Source: Cyclostephanos tholiformis | Lineage: Eukaryota > Bacillariophyta > Thalassiosirophyceae > Thalassiosirales > Thalassiosiraceae | Assembly: GCA_036939975.1 (NCBI GenBank) | Contig: JALLPB010000782.1 | Location: 1-13,009, forward strand | Reading direction: 5' to 3' | DNA: 13,009 nucleotides | Shown: piece after piece, positions 1-7,533 of the stretch | How positions within the stretch are numbered: the first letter of the stretch is position 1 | How the letters are laid out: each line of letters starts with the position of its first letter | The notes under the pieces: generated by a model | The model's database searches: none | What the model saw: the letters and a program-made list of their open reading frames with translations, nothing else | What the model was told of the DNA's origin: nothing | Program-made: the position numbers and the translations under genes

Positions 1-57
1 GCCGTATTTTCAGTCCCGTTTCCCCAAAACAAGTTCCGAACGTGTTTCTTCCTGTAG

Positions 58-528
58 GTACCTGATTTCAAAAGAAAAAATCAGAGTCTATATTATACTG
101 GATCCTACTTATGTCAGGGTTTGATTCAAATACTGATCAGACCAATGGCGGACTCTCCATACCAGCCAACTTCCTCCAGTTGCATGAAACAACACACGCT
201 CACACAAAACACAGCAAACAATGACACCATGGTCCCCCCCCCCTCCCCCCACAGTAAAGAGGCTCTAATTAAAAAGGTGAGTGCAATCACTGTATGTCAT
301 GCATGAGTTCTCAACTGTCAGAATACAGCAATGCAATTTATTCTTTATTTTATTGACAAATTGCTCCAGGAAATGGTGAAGCACGCTTGTAGACTAAATG
401 TGAGTATTTTTAAGTTAAATTAAATGTACTTATTCTTGGATGCTGTGTTGAATCAACACACACTAACTCCAGCAAAATTGATGAGGTGTAATAATTATAT
501 TTTTTTCTCCATCAATTTACAGAATTAA
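58..528 (+). CDS. possible 3' end of a multi-exon gene (partial, weak)
   Basis: This is a tentative model and the product is unknown. After a TTCCTGTAG acceptor-like site ending at 57, one frame is open from 58 to 276 and stops at a clear GTGAGTGC donor (277). The intron would end at GCTCCAG (369), followed by a 30-nt exon at 370-399 (EMVKHACRLN). A second donor, GTGAGTAT (400), pairs with the TTTACAG acceptor ending at 522, and the next codons are AAT TAA (stop 526-528). All junctions are phase 0 and the frame stays open across them. A strong C-rich tract ending in CACAG (253-254) could make a 22-nt microexon of 255-276 instead. The encoded residues show no domain I recognise, and any 5' part would lie outside the window. 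It could be chance. Confidence 0.22.
277..369 (+). other. candidate intron, 93 nt
   Basis: It has a GTGAGTGC donor and a GCTCCAG acceptor, and removing it joins two phase-0 exons of the tentative partial gene. Confidence 0.25.
400..522 (+). other. candidate intron, 123 nt
   Basis: It has a GTGAGTAT donor, an internal ACTAAC branch-like motif near 465 and a pyrimidine-rich TTTACAG acceptor. Removing it leads straight to an in-frame stop. Confidence 0.25.
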
Positions 529-740
529 ATAATGATCACCCCATTGCAAAGATGGTACCACAAGGGTTTTATCTGATTTGCAATTGCCATGCTGCCAGAG
601 ACCAGCAAAGGGCTCCACCATGGTGGTGTTTTTTTTTGGTTGGTGCTCTGGATATGATACAAAAATAGTTATTCTTACATTAAAAACTAACAGAGATAGG
701 ATTTGTTTTGTGTCATTGTAGATAACAATAATTACTCAAG

Positions 741-860
741 ACAATTAGTTCTTAATTTTGTAAAGAACTGTCTCATCCAAAAACAAAAATTTAACAATAT
801 TTCCTTTAAACAATTAGTTACTCATATTGTAAAGAACTGTCTCGTCCAAAAACAAAAATT
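741..860. repeat. spaced direct repeat, two ~51-bp copies
   Basis: Copies start with ACAATTAGTT at 741 and 810. Both continue through TTGTAAAGAACTGTCTC and end with CCAAAAACAAAAATT, differing at a few bases. The start-to-start period is 69 bp. Confidence 0.85.
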
Positions 861-1092
861 GCGCCAATGGTAAATTTTCAATGTAGGAATTTATATGAAC
901 CTATGAGACTGTAGAAATGTACCAAAAAAATTAAAAATATAACGAACTTCTCCGGCTAGGATGACAACCAGTCTACAGAATTTGAGTTAATTAATCATTC
1001 AAGTCAAATAAATCAATTGAAAATACGCTATTTATCACCTCCTTACGTCCCAAAATGAGCTAATCTAGGGGCATGGCAGTATCAGGATTTCA

Positions 1093-1198
1093 TGACCCAT
1101 CAAAAACACCTTGCTGTCAACTTCAGATGCTTTTTGGCAAAAAATTGACCCATCAAAAACACCTTGCTGTCAACTTCAGATGCTTTTTGGCGAAAAAT
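1093..1198. repeat. 53-bp tandem duplication, two copies
   Basis: The unit beginning TGACCCATCAAAAACACC occurs at 1093 and again, directly abutting, at 1146. The copies are almost identical, with an A/G difference near the end of the second, which suggests a recent duplication. Confidence 0.92.
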
Positions 1199-1540
1199 CG
1201 AGACTCTGAATTCATAGATCTGTGATTTCAACCGCCATGCTCTCCAAGATGGAGGGCATGGCAATCCAAGCACACAAGTCATTCAGGGGGGTCATATACA
1301 GTGTATATGAGCCATGGCTGTCACCGTTAATGCTTTGCATTGGTGGTAGGACCATCACAACCAGTGACGACCAGGCGCGACAATTCCTCGTCGACATGTG
1401 GTGACATAAATAGTTCTAAAAAAAGTAATGACCATAATTTTCTCAAGTTTTAACAACTCATACCTGTTACATAGCATGTTAGTTAATTGTTGTATGTGTT
1501 ATTGCTGGTGGGAGTGTGGCCTGTGGCTCCATGGTGATGG

Positions 1541-1692
1541 TGGTATTACGCCAAATATTTAAAATGCCGATTTTCTATAATGCAACATCCCATTCCCGAA
1601 AAAGCAAACCTTTTCCGCATTTTGTTTCGTCCATTATCGAAAAATTCTCGTGTGTTATAGAAAAGCAGACATTTTAAATGATTGGCATAACA
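1541..1692. mobile_element. inverted-repeat element, MITE-like
   Basis: The left arm at about 1541-1583 (core CCAAATATTTAAAATGCC, then TTTTCTATAA) matches the reverse complement of the right arm at about 1647-1692 (TTATAGAAAAGCAGAC, then ATTTTAAATGATTGGC) with a few mismatches. Total span is about 150 bp and no protein is encoded. This fits a miniature inverted-repeat element or fold-back sequence. Exact ends and a target-site duplication could not be fixed by eye. Confidence 0.5.
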
Positions 1693-1721
1693 GTAGTCGT
1701 AGGACGATCAATGGCTGCATG

Positions 1722-1765
1722 ATGCAACAATTTGCATTGTGCATTATGCAACAATTTGCATTGTG
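1722..1765. repeat. 24-bp tandem repeat, two copies
   Basis: ATGCAACAATTTGCATTGTG occurs at 1722 and 1746. Each copy is itself partly palindromic (ATGCAA...TTGCAT). Confidence 0.85.
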
Positions 1766-2384
1766 ATTCTCCTCTTCCATCTGCTTCGCCGCCTCTTTGG
1801 CACAACCGATCATGCCACCTGTCCCGCTAAAAAAATTAGGGCTGCTTTGTGTCACAACGATGGTCAGAATAGCGACAATTAAGAAATAGTACTACCTAGT
1901 TGTACTCTCTAGGTACCATACTAATACTTTTCAATAAAATCCTCTAATAATACCTACGGACAATCACAGCCGGTTAGTCAGCAAAAAATGCAAATAGGAA
2001 ATAATTAATATCTTCTGCTGGCAGAAAGCCAGAGAAAAGAAAAGATTTGCCGCGATCTGCCGAATTTCGGCTCGTAAAACTCCGCCTTTTGTGCATCAAC
2101 ACAACGATTCTTTTTTTGGCACTTCGCCCCCCACCCTTCTTCCGACGGCATTTCTGTGTCAACCCCTTGCTAGTGGAATCTACCAATATCTTTCTTTAGA
2201 CCGGCGGTGTCAAGGACATCCCGTGGCAATTTGCATCGATAGGAGCACGATTCATTTGAATTGTCGTCCACCTGGTCTCAAGACACTAACGCACCCACCA
2301 CCGCACACGTGCACACACCCTACCCGTCATGCCTGTTACCCCAGTATTTTACCCCCCACCCCCGCACTCCTCCGTCGTTTTTCA
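1766..2384. other. upstream region of the regulator gene
   Basis: No separate gene is recognised. A small hairpin, TACCTAG (1893-1899) with CTAGGTA (1909-1915), lies about 470 bp before the start codon. From about 2120 to 2384 the plus strand is C-rich and pyrimidine-rich, as expected for a 5' leader or promoter. A frame in phase with the regulator is open upstream from 2091, but its residues are low-complexity Pro/His/Thr and it is more likely untranslated leader. Confidence 0.45.
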
Positions 2385-5300
2385 ATGAACGCGCCTCCCC
2401 ACCACGCCTCCGCCCCCCACCTCGGAGGAGCACCCGCGGGCGCGACGTCGTCGTCCCATGCGGCGCATCAGGCCGTCGTCGCCGCGAATGCCGCGAGGGA
2501 TCAGCTAGTGGCGGCCCATCAGAATGCCCAGCAGCAACTGGCTATGATGCAGCAACAGCAATCCGCCGTCTCGCGGAACGACGTTTCCCTTTCCACCGGC
2601 GGCGGTGGCGTCGTCGTCCCCGCATTCCACGTCGGGCCGACGACGTCGTCATCGACGTCGATCGTCGACGACTGCAACCCCAAGCAACAACGAACCATCA
2701 ACTCTCACCCGTGCGTGCGCTGCGGCTATCCCAACTGCGACGTCCGCGTCTCGGGATGTCGGTGCCTACTTCACGCGAGGTGCACGCCGGTACCGCTCCG
2801 TAGTTGTCCGAATCCACAATGCGTCGTCGCGCCACCGTCGTCGTCGTCGTCGCAACTCCCCCAGAACGAACATGGGGGTGGGGACGGGGGGACACGGGGT
2901 TGCATGCTGGAATTGCTCCCGATGGAATTCGTCGAGATCGACGAGGCACGTCGAGTCGCGGACCAAGAGGCACGCGCTAGCTGGAGGGCCAAGGAGAAGA
3001 GCCGGGCGAAGAAGAGGGCCAAGTTGGACGGCGGCGGCGGTGCCGACGCGTCCGACTCTGCCAACCTTGACGTGGACGACGCGGTGAGACTAAACCTCGA
3101 TGGGTGGGAGGCCCCGGGGCTTTTTTATTTTATTCTTTCGTCGTCGCGCTCGGATCTCAACCCCCCCCCCAAAAAAAAAACACCCCTCCCGTTGCCGCCT
3201 CCGCTTGATGGAAACCGAAGCCGACGCCCCATCCGCCCTCGATTTCCGTCGCGACCGAGCTCCGTACCGGCCGATGGACGACCGAGGAGACCGCGTACTG
3301 CGATCGACTGATACTGAAGTTCATCGCCGGACGCCTGCCCATCCCCGAGGGTATAAAGCTGAACGAGTTCCTATCGGACATGTTAAAGTCGAAGCAATCC
3401 AGACTCACGAAGAAGATGAAGAACGCCAAGCTGAGCAGCAAGACGTTCAAGAGGTCGTCGGGGTACCTGGCGGACGAATCAGAGGCGCGGGAGTTCAGCG
3501 AGTACGAGGACGCGTTCTTCCACTCTTTGCAGAGCGGACTAGAGAGGGCGGAGATGAAGTTCCACGTCCAGAAGGAGTGGAGGGAAACGTTCTCGACGTA
3601 CTGCGTCTCGCACGGGCAGCCACTGAACGTTGATAAGTGGCTGGCTAGCGTGGAGGAGATGGAAAAGAGGGTGCACAGGGCGAAGGATGTCGAGAGGATG
3701 CACAGGAGGAAGATGATGATGGGACACGCGCTGCGTCAGGACTCGCAGAATCCGGACAGAGGCGTGGTGATAGTGAGCAACGGCAAGAACGGCGGCGTCG
3801 TCGAGGAGGTGGGGGGGGGAGACGACGCATTCGGGGGGGGGGACGGCGATCTGTCGCGGGATCGGATCGACGCCTCGACCCTGCATCGTCACGGCAATGG
3901 CGGCTCGTTCGTGCCCAATCTGATCGGATCCGCATCGACCGGCAACGACCATCGGCTCCCACCGGCCGACGCGGTCGCTTCGCCGTCGCAGCCCGTGGCG
4001 TCGCCATTCCTTCAAAGGGTCATGTCGTACATGCTCCGTCACAACGTGCCGTTCGAGTACATCGACGCTTGGGTGCCGTCGTTCGTGCCAGACACGTCCG
4101 ACGAGCCGTCAGGATCGGAGGATTTGGCGACGGGGGAGAAATCCAGGTGTCGCCTTTGCTTCGCGGGGTCCCTCGTCGCGACGCAAGTCGTTGTGGGAGA
4201 AGGCGCCCAGCGACGCTCGGTGCCGCTCTCCCCCGACGACCAATTCAACCTGTCGGCGTTCGGGGACTATTCCGAGAGCTTCTCCTTCGACGTGGGATGC
4301 GGCCTACCCGGTCGGGTGTATCACATGGGCGTGCCGACATGGGAGCAGAGCGTGCACAACGCTCCCCTGCATCACTTCGAGAGGGTAGGCGGTTCGCAGC
4401 AGTGGGGCATTCGTACGATCGTTGGCATACCCGTGCCGTCACCGAATGTCGGTCGGATCGTGGTGGTGCTTTACTCGCGACACGATCGGACCAAGGACCA
4501 CGACCTGGTGATACGGTTGACGGAGGAATTTTCCCGGCTGATGCCTAGCCCGAAGTGGAAGCTGGTCGTGGACCTTGGACAGCCGCAGCCGCAGTCGGCG
4601 CCGACGACTCATCACCAGCAAAGGGCGCTCCCGACGTCACAGGCTGGGCACACGGGATACGTCGTCCAGCAGCAACGGGGCCAAGGCATGAACGTTCAAC
4701 AAACGCATGCCGCGTCATCGACAGCATTTGACCACTCGAAACTAACGAATGAGGTCATCTCCATCTTCGGCGAGCACATGCCATCCGACCCAACCAACCC
4801 TGCCTTCCAATACCTCCAGGGTTTCATGTCCCTGCGCCTACTACTGTTACGCTCGACACGTAATGAACAGGAACAGGATCTGGTGAACACTATTTTGAGC
4901 TCATATTCTAGCTACAAGGCTGGCATGCGAAGTCGCCCTGACATTGCACTTATGCTGGCGAGGGATTTCATGTTTTTGAATCCGCAGGCGCAGGCTCAGT
5001 CTAAGCTGGTTCAGCACCAACAGTTTGCGCATCATTCATATAATGCGCCGGCTCCAACTCACCCGATGCATACTCAGCAAACTCAAAATTATACGTACTC
5101 CCCGGCAACTTCGAATAATATGTACAGCATGCCCCCTCCGCCATCGTCTCCCCACAGATCATCAAACGGCAGTATTGTCAATATTGAACATAAAAGCAAT
5201 CCAAACAATGTATATTCTACGCATGTTCAGGATCTTCAGCAACATCACACGTCGATTCAACAACAACAGGAGCAACTTTCTCATGAGCTACCCACATACT

Positions 5301-5594
5301 CTCATGATAGTATTCAACTGCAACCTCAGTCATATCATCATTCAGACAATAATGTCAGTTCAATGTTGAACGATCTTTTATCCATTCCTCAAAACGTGCT
5401 GGCCTCCACAGCCGCCACTGCCGGTGCAACTTGTGCGGCGACGGGAGAAGAGGAACCTCTGGTGAGAGCCAATGATGTTTTTCGTTGCTGAATTAGCGAG
5501 TAATGATAGACTGCTAAGATCTTTCCAAAACATTAAGAATGCTGCAAACTAACGGTGATGTTTGATTTTGAAGTTCAAGGATGATTCGCTTTAA
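2385..5594 (+). CDS. putative diatom regulator: Cys cluster, SANT-like box, GAF-like domain
   Basis: A spliced gene for about 986 residues (exons 2385-3083, 3221-5461, 5574-5594). The ATG at 2385 is chosen because the open frame upstream is low complexity. Residues 108-146 carry Cys110, 113, 118, 125, 127, 133, 141, 146 and His130, a plausible zinc-binding cluster. A basic stretch ([11 protein letters not shown], about 200-210) could be a nuclear signal. Exon 2 opens with a SANT/Myb-like segment ([14 protein letters not shown], about 251-300) and a Lys-rich block. About 540-686 looks like a GAF or plant MYC-N-type sensor fold (CGLPGRVY from Cys593, then [20 protein letters not shown]). A helical block follows at about 737-820 ([29 protein letters not shown]), then a Gln/His-rich tail. 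The combination suggests a nuclear, possibly ligand-responsive transcription regulator. That role is inferred from domains only, and the signal is unknown. Confidence 0.8.
3084..3220 (+). other. intron 1 of the regulator, 137 nt
   Basis: The coding frame must change between the Cys-rich exon and the SANT-like exon. A GTGAGAC donor follows a complete codon at 3083. The AG at 3219-3220 restores frame just after the last upstream stop (3206-3208). The AG at 3258-3259 also keeps frame and would remove 13 more residues, so the acceptor is not certain. The intron contains T-rich, C10 and A10 tracts. Confidence 0.7.
5462..5573 (+). other. probable intron 2 of the regulator, 112 nt
   Basis: A GTGAGAGC donor follows the codon at 5459-5461. 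A CTAAC branch-like motif at 5549-5553 lies about 20 nt before the acceptor TTTTGAAG (ending 5573). Splicing is phase 0 and gives a C-terminus PLFKDDSL followed by TAA (5592-5594). Without splicing the protein ends VRANDVFRC at 5491. Confidence 0.55.
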
Positions 5595-5718
5595 TATTAT
5601 CACTCATCACGTCTATGTTTGACTCGGATAAAACCATTGATTAGTTAGAGGCTTGTTAATCATTAATGTTGCAGATTTGTTGGTAAGATCTAGGCGCTCT
5701 CCAGATTCCTCGAATCGA
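5595..5718. other. short convergent intergenic region
   Basis: This holds the 3' ends of the regulator (plus) and the lectin-like gene (minus). It is AT-rich with no distinctive motif. Confidence 0.5.
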
Positions 5719-6857
5719 TCAATAAGTAATCCAAGCAGAAGTAGTATGAATCCTCGCAGTGGTGCAGTATTTCGGATGTATCTTTTCATATGATTTGGGG
5801 TGATGGTTCGAACCCAGACATCGATCGGGTCTTTCGATTGGACTAAGCTCGAATTTTCCACTTACCTGATATCCTACAAATTGTTGATTTATATTGTTCT
5901 CTTCGCACGATTGGAGCTCGATCGGTGTGGTGATGGTAACACCGTCGAAGTCCTGCGCTGTCCCATAACCCATAATAGTGAAACACAAAGATAGGTTAAC
6001 TGTAGGACGGACGGTTTGTCCAACTGCGGTGAATTGTTGATCGCTGGCCGATGATGAACAAGGCTTCATTATAATTTCATCGCCGAGATAGCAGCCACCG
6101 CTGCTGCTGCATTCTGAAAGAAAAGGTTGTCTGGTGGGTCGGCGCAAGTCATAATGAAAAACTTCGAGTTAATAAAGCTGCACAACGAAAACGTACCCAT
6201 ACAATAGAACAGGTCGTAATCATAACCCTGCCAAGTATATCCGCTTTGCCAGTAGAGTTTAAGACGGGAAGAGGGTTGCGCCGACAAAATAGGTTTAAGC
6301 GTAGGACGCGATGTTGGCGGCCTGGATGGCCTCCGCGAAGACGGTTTGGAAGTTGATGGCCTCCGCGACGACGGTTTGGATGTTGATGGCTTCCGCGACG
6401 ACGGTTTGGATGTCGATGGCTTTGGCGACGGCGACATTGTTGATGGCCTCCGCGACGATGGCTTGGATGTTGATGGCGTCTGAGACGTGACTGATGATGA
6501 TGACGGCTTCTGTGATGTGGGTGTGGATGACGATGGCTTCGGTGACGTTGGTTGTGACGTTGACGGCTTCTGTGACGTGGGTTTGGATGTCGATGGCGTC
6601 CGTGACGTGGGCATGGATGTTGCCGTTTCCGACGTCGTCACATTGGACGTCGTATTCGACGTAGAAGCAACGACGATGCCTGAGTCGACATCGATAATTT
6701 CGATTTGCAATCGATCGTCGTCGAAAATGCTGTCGAGTTTGCGCGTCTTTCGGCTCGTGTTCGAACGAAGGTTATTATTCCTCTCCTCGCGACGGGGAGG
6801 AGCAGGACTTATGGCTGCCACCGCCGAGATGCAGGCCGCGGGGAACAGCAATCTCAT
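5719..6857 (-). CDS. secreted Ser/Thr/Pro-repeat protein with ricin-B-like C-terminus
   Basis: Two exons on the minus strand (6857-6197 and 6113-5719) give 351 residues. The start MRLLFPAACISAVAAISPA looks like a secretory signal peptide, and no plastid ASAFAP-type motif is seen. Residues about 75-190 are a mucin-like domain built from 10-residue Ser/Thr/Pro/Lys/Arg repeats (for example SKPSSRRPST), probably O-glycosylated. A Trp/Tyr-rich linker (LYWQSGYTWQGYDY) leads to a Cys-containing C-terminal half with two similar units: QQF at 246-248 with Cys264 and Cys290, and QQF at 297-299 with Cys319 and Cys337. The QxF/QxW pattern with paired cysteines resembles a beta-trefoil (ricin B-type) carbohydrate-binding fold, here apparently with only two units. 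It may be an extracellular or cell-wall glycoprotein that binds sugar, which is inferred. It is convergent with the regulator gene. Confidence 0.75.
6114..6196 (-). other. intron of the secreted lectin-like gene, 83 nt
   Basis: On the minus strand, exon 1 ends after TGT ATG G (6197) at the donor GTACGT. The acceptor is a pyrimidine-rich CTTTTCTTTCAG ending at 6114. Splicing in phase 1 joins YCM to ECSSSGGC and removes a segment that would otherwise lead to a separate frame. Confidence 0.85.
6328..6624 (-). repeat. 30-bp coding minisatellite, ten units
   Basis: On the plus strand the units begin GGC(C/T)TCCGCGACGA or close variants at 6328, 6358, 6388, 6418, 6445, 6475, 6505, 6535, 6565 and 6595. 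All are 30 bp except the fourth, which is 27 bp, so frame is always kept. They encode the Ser/Thr/Pro-rich decapeptides of the secreted protein. Units nearest 6328 are the most alike, and similarity falls toward 6624. Confidence 0.9.
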
Positions 6858-7533
6858 ACTTTCCCTTTAGCTGACTTATGAAAGTGCCGCCCATGGTGGG
6901 GCGTTCGTAGAGCATCGGCGCCGACTGAGGTTAGGATCACTCTTAGGCGGAGTATGTCTCGATTCTACTTGCGCCATATTTTTAGGAGAACAACTGTGTG
7001 AGAAGGAGTCCCGTACGAACCAGCGAACCGTAGAACTTGACCCAATTTCTACGTAGGTCTTGCAGAAAAGGTTAAAACTACCTCCATAAAGAGTCATAAA
7101 AGATTCGGCAATTTACAGTTGTCTTCCCTGCATGCAGTCCATACCTCACTACCAGCCACAAAAAATGGGAAACACAAGAACTGGGATTTTTTTCCCTGTC
7201 AAGGTCTCCCCAAAAAACCGGCCACACCCCACAACATCCAAAATGGCACACCGTACTGCCCACCCCCCCATGACGCAAATTGGTTCTTTATTGGCCAATA
7301 ACCATCATATAAAAATCCTATTGAGTAGAAACACATGGCAGGACCTCCCAAGCACTATGGTCTAGCACCACGGCGCAATTACAACAATTTAATTCTGGGT
7401 GGGGTCCCTTCTTCACAATGATTGTGTGGTGGCGATAATTTGAAGGGGGGAGCAAGAGTCATCCTCTTTCAATTCAAGAGGCGGCGATTTGGATTAGATT
7501 CTTTCTCTCTATAATTTTTTTAAAAATTTTTGA
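6858..7533. other. intergenic between lectin-like gene and transposon relic
   Basis: No coding frame is convincing on either strand. The first part should contain the promoter of the minus-strand lectin-like gene, whose start has A at -3. From about 7390 to 7533 there are G-rich blocks (GGGTGGGG near 7398, GGGGGG near 7445) and T-runs. This may contain the left edge of the transposon relic, but no inverted repeat matching the right side was found by eye. Confidence 0.45.

Larger units (their letters stand above)
529..1540. other. intergenic, no gene seen; short direct repeats
   Basis: No reading frame here looks coding on either strand. The stretch is AT-rich and holds a perfect 12-bp palindrome CCACCATGGTGG near 617-628, two direct repeat pairs listed separately, and an 8-bp-arm palindrome CATATACA-G-TGTATATG at 1293-1309. 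Short frames are open on both strands at about 1212-1404, but neither resembles a known protein. Confidence 0.6.

Noticed and set aside
1212..1404. Open frames on both strands
   Set aside because: They are short, mutually overlapping and without a recognisable motif or splice signal. A decayed gene fragment cannot be excluded.
2091..2384. Upstream ATG at 2091 in frame with the regulator
   Set aside because: The added 98 residues are Pro/His/Thr low complexity from a pyrimidine-rich leader, while MNAPPHHAS at 2385 has a reasonable context (A at -3).
3539..4042. Long minus-strand frame opposite the regulator exon
   Set aside because: It is antisense to the well supported GAF/SANT gene, its residues are His/Arg-rich as expected from GC-rich codon shadows, and it contains no domain.
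5830..5865. GTAAGTGG donor-like site in exon 2 of the lectin-like gene
   Set aside because: Reading through keeps the second QQF/Cys repeat unit in frame, whereas splicing here would delete it. The site is noted because it matches a strong donor.
6487..6870. Plus-strand frame across the 30-bp repeats (Asp/Val/Gly-rich)
   Set aside because: A repeat with period 30 keeps several frames open. The minus strand has a signal peptide, good splice sites and a Cys-rich domain, so the plus frame is a shadow.
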